Assembly: GCA_011316305.1 (NCBI GenBank)
Contig: SAUG01000052.1
Coordinates: 434,001 to 498,000, forward strand
Source: Rusavskia elegans
Lineage: Eukaryota; Ascomycota; Lecanoromycetes; Teloschistales; Teloschistaceae
DNA: 64,000 bases
Direction of reading: 5' to 3'
The translations under genes and the position numbers were made by a program. The notes under the pieces were generated by a model, which saw nothing but the letters and a program-made list of their open reading frames with translations, did no database searches and had not been told where the DNA came from. Within the stretch, counting starts at the first letter, position 1. Every line of letters starts with the position of its first letter. Of this stretch, positions 1 to 11,590 are shown one piece after another.

Positions 1-711
1 CTGTCGCTCCCGCTCCTCCATCTTCCGTCTTGCCGCCAAAACCATATCCTCCCTCCTCCTCTGCAGCAGCGCCTGCCTCTCCGCTTTACTCTGACTCCAT
101 GTCACTTGTGGCTTTGACGGTTGCTCCTCTGGTAATGCATCTTCCGGCTGTGAGGCGGCGGATATTCTGGATGCGAGGTTGTATCGCGTTATCAGATCCG
201 GGTGGACAGACTTCGGCGGTGGAGGAGCGGGGCGGGTGGGGTTGGAGGAGGAAGGTGGTTGGATTGGTTGGAACGAGGGTGGAGGCTGTAGTAAATAGAT
301 ATATCGTCAGTAAGACCGAATCCAAGATAATAGTGGTCTTGTGTGTTCTTCCTCTGGTGCGCAAATGTATGACTGTCCTCGGCTTCCACCCAGCATCTCG
401 TATCCATCGCAATAACATCGACAATAAAGACTCACCCTCTCCAACCCCCTGCCACCCAGTACCCTCTCCGTAGTCGCCTGCACACTCCCTCCATTCCGCT
501 GCAAATCCCATTGTATATCCCTCCTATTCAATTGCGGGAACATCTGCTGTAGATGGTCCACTTGCACGGGATCCGCTCCTCGACCGCGGTTTGAAGAGCG
601 AGTGTCGGTCGATGAGGAGGAGAAAAAGAAGTAGCGGATTGAGAGACCGACGAGGATAACGACGAAGACGAGGGAGGGGAGGTTGAGGGTTTGTTGTTGA
701 GGGTCGGACAT
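1..711 (-). CDS. CUE-domain ER membrane protein (Cue1-like), 3' end cut by window edge
   Basis: Exon 1 is 436-711 (92 codons) and exon 2 is 285 down to the window edge, joined by a 150-nt intron (286-435, GTGAGT...CTACAG, phase 0). Seen: one N-terminal membrane segment at about residues 11-33, then a CUE domain at about residues 46-90 with the MFP motif (LQQMFPQLNRRDIQ). After a Pro-rich linker, the last visible part has a conserved fungal block with DLITRYNL, then WSQSKAERQALLQRRRED followed by an Arg/Lys/Glu-rich helix. In yeast Cue1, a membrane anchor plus CUE domain recruits the E2 Ubc7 to ER-associated degradation; a similar role is inferred here. I chose the ATG at 711 because it directly precedes the membrane segment. 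The longer upstream frame is not CUE-like. The C-terminus lies outside the window. Confidence 0.85.
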
Positions 712-1148
712 CGGGTGGGTTGGGTGGATTAGTGCCGGTTGTGGTTGGAGGAGATATTGAGCGCTGATCGAAGATAAACTTCCTGGCTCATCTGGTGGCG
801 GACATCGGAGAAAGGTAGTGATAGGACTCGAACAACGATGAATGTAGGAGCAAAGACTCGAGGATGCGGTAAAGATTAAAGTCTGGATATCGGAGGTTGA
901 ACATTGTGGCTCTGCTAGCGCTAAAATATCGTGGCTTTGAGAGGCACACGACAGGGATGCTTCAGAACGACATGCGGGTACTTCAACATCGGAAGAATCA
1001 ATATTATATATCAACCCCATGATACATTATTGAATACAATCCATCCATGCCAGTTTCCTTTGGCATTGCTTGAACCCAGCCCTCATCAATCCCTCGGAAC
1101 GCCAACGCTTTATATCACACCATGTCCAACCCATAGAATCCTGTGTAA
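712..1148. other. Intergenic: CUE gene promoter / smc2 3' region
   Basis: This 437-base stretch lies between two minus-strand genes. It should hold the CUE gene promoter and the smc2 3' untranslated region. I see no further gene or repeat. Confidence 0.6.
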
Positions 1149-4100
1149 TCATTTCAAATCCGCCGGCGTCAAAGCCTGCACCACACTCGTTCCTTCACTA
1201 AACCTCGTCCTGAAGATCCGGTTTGCATTCTGGAACATGCCGTCCTTCAAACTCACCACTATGAACTGACTCCCCTTGAATCTCGTCTTTATCAGTCGAC
1301 CAATGTTCTGCGTATGCGAGAGATCCAGAGCGGCGTCTACTTCGTCGAGAATATACATGGGCGCGGGTTTGAATTGGAGGAGAGCCATGATAAGGGAGAG
1401 GGCAATGAGTGATCTATGGAGAACAGATATCAGTACAACGTTTAGTGCTGATAACCAGGGGCATGCATGCTTACCGTTGCCCACCACTCAGCTCAGTCAG
1501 ACTCTGCTTCCAGATCTTGCCCAAACTGACTTTCACCTCCAAACCATCCGAGATCTCTTTACCCTCTGGAGGATCCAGTTTGGCAAAGCTCCCAGGTAGC
1601 AACTCCGCAAAGATCTGACCGAAATCGCCGTTGACTTTCGTCCAGGTCTTTCGCAACGCTTCCTTTTTGTATTCATCGAGGCTGACGATTGTTTCTTCGA
1701 TTTTCCGCTTGTCCCGGATGACCGTCTTCATCATGTTCTTGAGCGCTGCTTCTTTCTTTTCCACACTGTCGATCATATTCATGACCTTAGGGTTGATCTT
1801 CTTCTTCATGCCTTGGAATCTTTCCGTCAGGTTCCGCAGCGATGATTTGCATTCTGCAATGTTTTGACCGTTGAAGTCATAAGCGGTGTTGGATCGACCA
1901 AAGCTTTCCTTCTCATCCGCTATCCAGTCATGCTCATTTTCCATGTGCTTAAGAGACTGCGAAGCCGCTTGTTGCTCTTTTTGAGACTTCTCGACTTGGT
2001 GGGTGAGTTTCTGCATCTCCAGGCCTTCTTCTGTGATCCTAGAGGCTTTTGACCTAGAAGCACTTTCAAGCGCCTTCAGTTCTTCGTCGAAGCCTGTGAG
2101 CTTAGAACGTTCGTCGTCGAGACGTGCTTGTGCTAGATCATGAGCATCCTACGAACACTCATTAGCGCTCGTCAGGTGAGATAACGGTGGATCAACTTAC
2201 TTTGGCTTTGGCCTGCTCCTGCTTCAGCTCATCCACTTCCGTCAGTTGCACCTTGAGCGTCTCGTCAATTTCCGTCAATTGATCCTGCGCGGCACCGAAG
2301 TCTGCCCCAGATTGTTCCGCCTCAAGCCGGGCCGACTGAAGTTCCTTTTGCAGCGTCTTCACAGATATTGAGTTCTTCGTTTGGGCCTTCTTTAAGTTGG
2401 TCAAAGAGTCCTGTAACTCAGCCAATTTTGAATCTTTGTTATTGGAGAAGTCATTTATGTCCTTTTCGATACGCTTGATATCCTTTGTTGCCTCCGTATG
2501 CCGAATTTTGGCATCCGCAATATCCTTCTTCAATTGCTCAATGCTGGCCTTCATCTCGTCGACCGCGTGGATGATCTACTTCTGTTAAATTTCGAATCAC
2601 TTGGTCGAGAAGGAACACTGACCGAAGATGAAGAATTCCCATTGATCTGTTCCTCCGTCAACTTGATCTCATGCGACTTCAAATCCAGCTCTTGTTTCGT
2701 CTTTCGAGCCGTCTCGAGCTTCTTCTTATCCTTTGCCATGGTAGCTTGTAATGCCGCAAGCTCCTCTTCTCTAGCGTTGAGCTCTGTTGTTATTGCATTG
2801 AGTTTCTGTAATGTTACAAGCACGCCGCTCGAGTTGGGCGAGCTACCACCCGAGAGCGTCCCTGAGGGGTCATAGACATCTCCTTCCAGCGTCACACTCT
2901 TCATTCGGACGGAAGGATCAAAAGTGACTCGCTTCGCTGTTTCGGCATCTTGACAGATCAAGGTAGACCCAAAAACATATTCCATCGCAGAAGCAACTTG
3001 ATGATCGTAACCAATTAGGGAAAGGGCAAGATCTACTTTTCCCGGTGCCAATTTCTGCGCAGCCCCTAACTTCTCCGCCGAAGCCTTGAACGCCGCAATC
3101 TTGTTCAAGGGGATGATTGTGACTCGTTTCTTGAGCTTGCCGTTCTGAAGCAGCTGTGTTCCTGTTTCGGCCGAGTCGACCACGACGTTGTATAGTCTGC
3201 CACCTGCACAGATCTCAAGGGCTGTTCCTGCCTGGGTCTTGTCTTTATCAAGGGTGAAAAGCTGGGCGACAAGACCCTTGACTTTAGATCTATCGAAGCT
3301 AGGGGTAGGGTCACTGTAGCCGAAATCGATGTTCGAGACTTTCCGCTTCATGATGTCGGCCTGCTCCCGGAGTGCTCGAATTTGTGACTGTAGGCTCGCT
3401 TCTTGCTGGTACATCTCCTCTTCTGTTCCAGCATCAAACCCAAGCTTGCTCAAGTCCGCTTCTAGCTTTTTTGCATGTGCGCGTAAGGCCTCCAGATCTT
3501 TGAGCAACCCGGAATTCTGCTCCTTTGCCTTCTTAGCTCTTGGCTCGTCTTCTTTGATCCGCTTCTCGAGATTGGAGATCTTCAACTTAGCCTGCTCTTG
3601 CTCTGTATTTGCAGCACTGACTCGATTCCTTGCCTCTTGTAGCTGTCCTTGGTAGCCACTTTCCTGACCTTCCCTTGAGGCCACCCCGGTCTGTAGAGTC
3701 TGGAGCAGCTCTTCTTTCTGTTCGACCACTGCCACTTGCTTGTCGAAGTCGGCCTTTGCTGCATCGTATTTGGATTGCATCTTCTCGAGTGATTCAGTTT
3801 TAGCCTTAAGTTGTCCTTCAAGATCTGCCACGGATTTCTGGATGCCATGACGCCGCTCATTCTCCTCCTGCATGCTTGCCTGCTTGAGATCGAATAGAGT
3901 AGCCAGACGCACGGTTTCGTGCGATTGGACTTTCACCTCCTCCTCTAAAGCCTGAAACTTCCCGCCCTTGCGCATCTCCTTGTCTCGGGCAGCCCTGACC
4001 TTTTTGACGTCTTCCTCGAGATGCGTAATCTCACTCTTCAACCGCTTTGCAGATTCTTCAAGGTCTAGCGCTCTCTGCTTTTTGGCATCCAAGTCATTCA

Positions 4101-4914
4101 CGGATTGCTTGAGTTTTTCTTTGTTCCTGACATAGTCGTGGGCAACCACCAACCGCGTCAACCTTTCAAGATCGCTTTGTGTTTGCTGAAAATCCAGGAA
4201 AGCTCTCTTCTCCGTCCGTAGCTTTTCCAGTTTCGGTTCAATCTCCTCGCGTAGCAAATCCGTGATCTCTTGGACCTTCATCTCCTTCTTTGCCATTGTC
4301 TTATGGGCTTTTTCCTTCCGATCTTCGAACATCCTGGTTCCAGCAGCTTCCTCAATCATCGCCAATATTTCTACCGGCTTCATGTTCAGTACTTTGGTGA
4401 TTCGCCCTTGCATGATTAGGAAATTGGGGTTGTTGATATTCAATTGGACGGACTGGAAGAGGTTCTGCACTGTCTGTTGTTGCGCGCGGTGGCCATTGAT
4501 GAGGTACTTGCTCGTTCCACCCAAAACAATTTGTCGCGTGACGGAGATCTGCGCATACTCCTCGAAGCCGATGGGGGACTTCTTCTTGTCGTGGTTGTCG
4601 AATACAATGGTGACGCTGGCTTTCGTGACGCCGGCTTGGCCGCGTTTGTAGATTAGGTCCTGTCACGAACAAAAGCATGAGTAATCGCATTGTGCCTCCA
4701 AGCACAGTACTCGAAGCAACCGTACCTGAATATTTTGCGCCCGTACAGTGCTCATACTCGTGATCCCAAGGACGAAACATATCGAATCGAGGATATTGGA
4801 CTTCCCACTGCCATTCAGACCGGTGATCGAATTGAAGCTTTCATCCCACCCGCTAATGACCGTCCGGACGGCGTAAGACTTGAAGCCATCGATCACGATC
4901 TCGACAACCCTCAT
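1149..4914 (-). CDS. smc2: Condensin subunit SMC2 (structural maintenance of chromosomes 2)
   Basis: Five exons: 4726-4914, 2623-4659, 2201-2575, 1475-2148 and 1149-1413. The introns (66, 47, 52 and 61 nt) all keep frame and give 1179 aa, the usual SMC2 length. Seen: Walker [10 protein letters not shown] at residues 32-40, a long coiled coil, a hinge at about 525-670, a second coiled coil, the signature LSGGQ at 1087-1091, and Walker B YILDE at about 1112-1116 followed by the D-loop. SMC2 pairs with SMC4 to form the condensin ATPase core that compacts mitotic chromosomes in the nucleus. The start is the ATG giving [14 protein letters not shown]; the in-frame TTG four codons upstream is not a likely start. 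The gene looks intact and under normal constraint although a retrotransposon lies only 4.5 kb away. Confidence 0.97.
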
Positions 4915-5988
4915 ATCGGCGACCAAAGAGCTATCGACCGTACGGAACCGATTTCGGATGGTGACTCTGGTTTCATGTCAATATTGACAGGTCGCGGCTG
5001 CACTAGTGACGCGCGTGTAAATACGATGATGCCAAGTCCTTCATCTTGGCATTCGCTACCACCAAAGTAACTGCTGCCACCATAAGTAAAGCCGTAGCAA
5101 AATCGCGTGACTACCTCCCTGAAGTCGCTAATACCTTACACCTTTCTACTATCAGTGTATTCAAGCACAACCTCACACCCTTTAACTATACCCACCAAGA
5201 AACAATCCCATCCCTAACCGACAACACCCTTACACCAGATCTCGCGACCAACTACCCACTCCCCAAATCAAATCTCGCTAACCCTCGTCACCCATCCACC
5301 CATCCACCCTAACCTCCCACTCCCCCCACCCCTCCAATTCTCCCTCTCCCTCTCCCTCTCCCTCTCCACCCTTCCTCTCCCTCTCCCCCTCCTATCCCAT
5401 CCCCCTTCCCTTCTCCACACAAACACACATCCCATACACTCACAGCCCACAACCACATACATATCCCTAAAACATTACCTCCCCTCCGCCTCGAGGTTAC
5501 CGCTGGCTTAACTACATTAGGTGGTTCTGGAAAAATGTATGCAGTTGAAGTGTCGAGGGTATTTAGAGGTTATGTAGAGGGTGCATTTTTCTGAACGTAG
5601 AGGATATGGAGGTGGGGTGGGGTATGTTGGTTTGAGGTATGTAGATTGGTGGTTGGTGGTGCTAGAGCGGTGTATAACATTGGGAAAAGGGGGGGGGAGT
5701 AGTTGGGGTTGGAGCTGGGTAGAAAGTTCAGTGTGCGAATGTTTTGTGTAATATGCTGTATAAGTGCTATGCTTCATTGCCGTTGTCGTGTTGCGAGATT
5801 CCATTTATCAGCGTGGTATGGTACTCTCTTGAAGTGTCGATATAAATCCCAGCTCATTCAGCCGATAAAAATACCCCCATGCGCTCCGTCTCTCAACACC
5901 GTCATTCACATCACAATTTCAAGACAAGGGCTCGAAACTCCCATAGCGCTAAATACAATTTGCTTCCCCCACTCTCCCCGGAATAAAA
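4915..5988. other. Intergenic: smc2 promoter region / permease 3' region
   Basis: This 1.07-kb stretch separates the permease stop codon from the smc2 start, both on the minus strand. It holds a pyrimidine-rich tract around 5280-5410. Short open frames here have no recognisable product and I treat them as chance. Confidence 0.6.
5339..5386. repeat. CCCTCT hexamer microsatellite
   Basis: There are about four perfect CCCTCT units and then a degenerate pyrimidine run, 420-470 bp upstream of the smc2 start codon. On the smc2 sense strand it reads GAGAGGGAGAGG. Such GA/CT tracts are common in fungal promoters; any regulatory role is inference. Confidence 0.8.
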
Positions 5989-8045
5989 TCAGATAAAGAT
6001 AGCATGGTACAACCGCGCCGGCATATCACGAATCCCCCATTTCTTTTTCTTCTCCATGTCCAGGATCTCCGGGTTGAATTCTCTCAAACCCGTCAAGACG
6101 TCCATTTGGTGCGATCGCACGTACAGGCCCGGCCCGCCGCGAGACTTGATTTTCCAGAATGCGTACAAGGCGATGGCAATGGGCGCAGATAGGAATGTGG
6201 TGAAGAAGGCTTCGGCGTTGGGGGGGCTGCCGATGGGCTATGTGAGAGAGATATTGTTAGTCGTGGTGATTCAAAGGTATAGGTCCACAAGGGAATAAAC
6301 TTACGAAGAGGGAAACGTAGAATGTCGCGGCAAGTGCCACAATGTTCAGGAAAAACCCAATATAGGAGCCAATGACGCCGAATTGGGCTTTGAACGGCAG
6401 TTCGTCCAAGGTATGGCCCTGGGCCGCCCATCCTCGCCGGAAGCGGATATGCGAGAGACAGATACTAGCCCAGACGAAGAGATTGTTCAGGGCCGACAAG
6501 GAAAGGAGCCAGGTGAAAACCTGGGTTCCAACATTTGCCTCGTTGATGAAAGCGAGCAAGCCGAAGACTAGCTGGAGAATGATGCACCAGAGTGGACGAC
6601 CTTGAGGGTCAACATACTTGAGGAAGGACGGGGCCATGCGGTTCATGGCCAGGGCCTGCAGGGTACGCGTTGATGCAAATGTGGCGGAGTTGGCGACACT
6701 GATGACGGACAATGTAATGACGGCGTTGAAGACGGAAGGAAGCCCACTGATGCCTGCCTCTTGAATCGCCAGCACGAACGGTGAGGCCTTTGTGTTTGCG
6801 CCGGATGCGCCAAGCAACTCCTCATTGTCAGACGGGAGGATCAACCCAAGGATGAAAAGACTGAGAATGTAGAAGACTGCAATCCGCCAGAAGACCTGCT
6901 TTGTTGCCTTGGGGAGGGTTTTGCGAGGGTCTTCGGCCTCGGCTGCTGCAAGACCAACGAGTTCCGTCCCCGCAAAGGCGAAGGCTGCGGTGACGAAGAC
7001 GCTGCAGAAGCCCTTGAAGCCGTTCTTGAACGCTTCCCGAGTCGAGTCTGGATTGTTTGCTTTGTGCCAGTATTGAGCGCCAATATAGCCACGGTTGTCG
7101 CTCGGCACGCCTCCGCAGTTGATGATGACACCCAGGAAGATGAAGCCGATGACCGCAACAATCTTTATTATGCCGAGGACAAATTCGACTAGAGATGTGA
7201 CATCCTTGTTAACCGGCTGTCGCATAGAGCTTGGAGATTTAAAGAGAAGATTACTAACCTTCACCATAGCCACGGACTGCAAAGAATTGGACGAGTACTA
7301 GGAGCGTCAAAAAGACGGCTACCCAGACTCCGATATTGATGTCGTCTCTCCAATACTCGATAGTGATGCCGGCGGCGGTGATTTCGAATGGAAGGATGAC
7401 GAGCCAACTCAGAGCATACTCCCATCCCATGGCAAAGCCCCTGTATAATCGATTATTCGAGATGCTATACCAAGCTGTGGTAGGAAGGCGAGTGGAGACT
7501 TACCATGCTGGGTCGATGAAGCGGACGGCATACATGTAGAAGGCTCCATTGACGGGAAACAAGACGGCGAGTTCTCCCAGGGCTTGCACGGTGAACAGCA
7601 ACATGGCGCCAATGATGATGAAGCCGAGGAGCTATGCCAAGCAACTCCGGGTCAGCCAAGTCAGTCCGAAAGCTTGTCGTGAAGCGGTCTCGATGCCAAA
7701 GAAGCTTGTATGAACGTGCGAATACCGTACCAGACTTCCAGGTCCTCCTTTATACAGCGCCGATCCAGACCCAACGAAGAGCCCAGCGCCTATCGATCCA
7801 CCTGCATTCGAACGTTCCCATGAGCGAGAGAGCGATGAGACCGGGGTTCAAGTGGGCATCATACCGATGGCTATCATTTGCATATGACGGCCCTTCAGCG
7901 CTCTGCTCAACTCTCTCGTCTCACCAGCTCCCAGTTCATGATGCCCGCCAGCGCTGGCGCCGGTGTAGGCGGGCGGGGCCACACCCTTCTCGTCATCGCT
8001 GCTGAAGTGTTTCTCATCGGCCGCATGTGATGCTTTGAGATCCAT
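5989..8045 (-). CDS. General amino-acid permease (YAT family, GAP1-like)
   Basis: Six exons: 7865-8045, 7731-7801, 7504-7631, 7259-7440, 6305-7188 and 5989-6237. All introns keep frame and give 564 aa. Seen: a hydrophilic N-terminus, the family motif GGSIGAGLFVGSGSALYKGG in the first membrane helix, FEITAAGITIEYW, RGYGEVEFVLGIIK, and the block GTELVGLAAAEAEDPRKTLP. About 12 membrane helices and a basic C-terminal tail follow. YAT permeases are plasma-membrane proton symporters that import amino acids. The exact substrate range (broad Gap1 type or a narrower one) cannot be read from sequence. The start is the first ATG in frame. The upstream GATA-motif cluster suggests nitrogen-source control. 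Length and motifs are complete, with no sign of decay. Confidence 0.93.
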
Positions 8046-9375
8046 GTTGAAGTCAGCGAGCGACAGAGCAGAAACGAGGGATACCTCAAGGAAAGCGCGT
8101 GATTGCGACCGAACTTAAGTAAAGGCGCCGTTGCTTACGGTCGTTGAGGACGCGGGAGCTCGCTTGTCGAGGAGGCAAACATGCAGGCACATGGGCGGAG
8201 GGCGGAGGGTGCGTCACTTTCGGGCCTAGCGGCATGCACATTCACTCAAAGAGGCAGCTCGTCCATCTCGTGCGCTGCCACAATCAATAAGGTCTCGAGT
8301 GTTCCTCCATGCAGCTGAAAGATCGGCTTATCGGACCTTCTGGTTATTGATAAGGAGACCGACTTATCTCATCAGGTTCATTGGCCTAGTTGCGATGAAA
8401 ATGCTGGGCAATCCGGACAGCTTGGTGTCTGACTTGCAGGTCGCGCATCCACATCCGAGGCCCGAGATACTCGTACTTTTCGACTAACGTGCCTCCTAGC
8501 TCCTACCACCCCACGACCCGGCATGACCGTTGCATTCGGGTCAAGCGATGAAACCTTGGAGATCTCGCGTCGATGCCACGAGGTAGCTAGTGCCAAATGA
8601 TCCGCCACACGCTCGCTCGATAATGAGAACACTTCGAAGGCAGCCATCCGATTAGCAACACGGTCCTTCATACTATTAGGAGACTTAAAATCGGGGATGA
8701 TACCTTACTTGACGCAGGCTGAGATGGTGGATTCAGGTGGAAGAGGGCAGGGATCTGGCGGTAGTACAGAACGGGCAAGAGCCCTCCCCGCCCGCTCCCG
8801 TTAGGGCCTCGGCTCGTTTTGCCACTCCGAATCATCATCACTGTCATTGGACCACGAGGCGCACCTCGGCCAGGGATGAAAGGACGCCTCATGACTTGAC
8901 TACAGACGGCCATTACGCCCATTATTATCAACAGATTATCATCCTCTTGGACACCGCAGCTGTCTATGTCGTCCTCGTTTCCAATGGACGTTGTCGCTTC
9001 TCTACATTCATTGCCAGTAAGAAAATATTGCCTCGTGGGAGTTAATCTCCCAACCAGCAAGTGGAGAGCTGAATCAATATCTCACACATTTGCATTGGAA
9101 CATACGTTTTTTAGAACTTGACTGAGCTCTCATACATGCGGCCTTTGAGCCAGGTCCTCTATCTCCTTGAGATTATTTCGAGCCGCCTACACCATAGTCC
9201 CCAGCTCTGTCACACTGCTAATCCTGTAGATTACTAAGCATGCCAGATATCCTAATACTGTGTAATATGAACCGACTATGAGATAACGGGGTGACGGTAG
9301 AAGGCCGGATCGTACAACACACCAAGCCATGTCTCACACTTTGTATTTGTTTTCGGGGATCCACCCATGTCTGCG
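8046..9375. other. Intergenic: permease promoter, then no recognisable gene
   Basis: This is 1.33 kb of normal composition ending exactly at the first retrotransposon. The first 350 bases are the permease promoter. Overlapping open frames on both strands at 8668-9060 (about 100-130 codons) show no known domain or plausible start context, so I do not call them genes. Confidence 0.5.
8327..8369. promoter_or_regulatory. Three GATA-factor motifs upstream of the permease
   Basis: Within 43 bases lie CTTATCG (8327-8333), TGATAAG (8348-8354) and CTTATCT (8363-8369). All three fit HGATAR, the site bound by AreA/NIT2-type nitrogen regulators, and they lie about 280-325 bp upstream of the permease ATG. 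Clustered GATA sites are typical of nitrogen-catabolite-controlled permease promoters. Function is inferred. Confidence 0.55.
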
Positions 9376-9594
9376 TGAGAGCCTGTATAGGGGTTATTAT
9401 GATGGAGATACAATTTGGTTAGATATATATTAACTAATAGAGTTAGATTACTAATTACAGGAAGTTTCTAATTATATCTAAATAGATTTAACGTAGTTTT
9501 AACGAATCCTATTTTTTCTTTATTAATCTTTTCTATAGAACTTTTCTCTAGAACTATAATTATCTATTTATATACTACTATCTATATATTTATA
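9376..9594 (+). repeat. 5' LTR of element 1
   Basis: 219 nt, beginning TGAGAGCC and ending in what was CACA (now TATA). It differs from the 3' LTR almost only by C/T and G/A transitions. Confidence 0.95.
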
Positions 9595-11019
9595 GTTATA
9601 AACCCGGTATCGTATATTACTATACGACTATTATTATTATTATTTAAATAATCTATTATCTAAAAAATAGTCGTTTTTAAAAATCGATTTATCGTAATTT
9701 ACTTAGGCGGATTCTATTATTAAGAATTTACTTTAGTTTAGAAACTTATCTACGCGAGTAATTAAAAAGCTAAAGTCTTCGACTATTACTTCTAATAATT
9801 AATAAAAAACTATTAAAAGCTCTATATAAAAAACGGTTTAAAAAAAAACTTTTTCGCCTAAATAATTTTTTTTTTAATTTATTAATTTATTAACGTATTA
9901 TTATTATAAGTAAACGCGAAGTTAAATTAGTTCTATCTAAAAACTAGAACTAATAGTTTACTATCGTTAAAGCTAAAGTAATAAACCTATTTATCTAAAA
10001 TTTAATTAATCTATTAAAAAATAAAAAGCTTCTATATTATATAGAATCTATAAAGCCTAAACTAGCTATACTTCCGGCTAATACTTTTACTAAAACTAAA
10101 GTAAAAGTAAAAAAGAATTATAAAAATATAAAAAAGGACTATAAAGAAAAATACTCGCGTTAGAAATACTAGATCGAAGCTTTTACTAAAATAGTCGAAT
10201 ATATCTATAATATAGTATCCGCTAGTAATATTATTTTTATTTAAAATATCGAAGTTTATTTCTAGAATCTTCTTCGAGTATTTAAAGTTAGATTAATATT
10301 AATAGATTCGGTATAAATATTAGAAGTCGAACGTTTTTATAAAAAAGTCTTAACGAGCCCTACTACTAAATAAAGCTATAAAATATAGCTCGATAACTAT
10401 ATTTAGATATATATAAAAGCTAAATATATTAGAGTAATAGAAATTAAAGATTTTCGGCGAGTATACCGAGATTTTTTCTTTACTATTTCGAGTTCTATAC
10501 TAATCTTTACCTAAATATATAAAATTTTACTCGATAAAACTACTAATTATAAAATCTAATACTTTAAATTTATCGAAAAATTCTGTAACTATATTAGGGC
10601 ATATAATATTAAATATACGGCAGTATATTACTACGCTTTCGCCGCCGAAAAAGGTTTTTCTAGTAACGAAAATAATAAAGGCAAGGGTAAAGAAAAAGGA
10701 AATCCTTTCTTTCGAAATTAAAATTCTATACTACTGCTATATATCTATAGCTTTAAATATTAGTTTAGCGATTACTGGATTCTATATAACTATTTCGGTT
10801 TTAAATATTCTAAGTAACTATCGAATTAGAAACCTAAAAAGGAAACTATAAAGGAAATTCGCGATAAATTTAATAACGATACGGAAAAGAAAAATAAAGT
10901 TAAAATAAAACTAAATAGATTAATTTAATTCGCTAAATAAAAAGAAAAAAACGAAGATAAATTTCTTCGATTAATAATAGTAGAAGATAGTACGTTTACT
11001 ATATTTTCTAGAAGCTTTA

Positions 11020-11590
11020 CATCAGCATTTTCCAAAACCGGCTTGAAGCCGGTCTCGGGTATATCCGAAGCTGCGTGGCTGCGCGGCTGAAACGGCTGAA
11101 ACGGCTAAGCGGTTAAGACGGCTGAAAAGATTTAGAGATTCGATTTTAAACTCGTTTAAGTCTTTATTAGTAGTTAGTAGGCCTATATACGCCTATATAT
11201 AACGCTAGGCTAACTTCGTCTAAATCGAAAATATTAGGTTTCTTTACTAGAATCTAACTAGATTAGGTCTAGCGTAGTTTATTAAATAAATATTCGACTT
11301 CCGTTATTCTCGCTTTTAGCGGCGGCCGCTAAACTTTATTTTCGACTTAGATTATATAGGTTTATTTTTAACTTATATATAGATTCTATTTTAGATTATT
11401 TATTAAGTAGATTTTCGTACTATAGATACTATTAGAGCTTTAATCTATCGAAAATCTATTTTTTAGATTTTTGAATTATTTGGATTTTTAGATTATTTGG
11501 ATTAAAATAGCTGTCAGCCGGTTTAATCTGAAAATCTATTTTGGGATTCGTTGATATACCGTCGACTTTTAACTTCGATCTTTCTAGATA
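11020..11590. repeat. Possible MITE-like insert with less mutated GC-rich ends inside element 1
   Basis: The copia frame is broken between gag and protease by about 0.55 kb of unrelated sequence. Its left end (about 11025-11140) is GC-rich, holds the palindrome ACCGGCTTGAAGCCGGT and several CGGCTGAAA units. Its right end has CAGCCGGTTTAATCTGAAAAT. The two ends share AAACCGGCT and ATTTTC in inverted orientation, a weak terminal inverted repeat. I found no clear target duplication. The middle is AT-rich. The borders are approximate. Confidence 0.4.

Noticed and set aside
307..1020. Extended N-terminus for the CUE protein
   Set aside because: The frame is open upstream of 711, but that part is Ser/Cys-rich without conservation. 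The ATG at 711 directly precedes the membrane anchor.
4915..4926. Four-codon N-terminal extension of SMC2
   Set aside because: It begins with TTG; the next ATG gives the conserved MRVVEI start of the family.
4690..5070. Plus-strand open frame over the smc2 start
   Set aside because: It is the antisense shadow of exon 1 and intron 1 of smc2.
8668..9060. Overlapping 100-130-codon frames on both strands
   Set aside because: No domain, no intron structure and no plausible start context; fits chance in GC-rich DNA.
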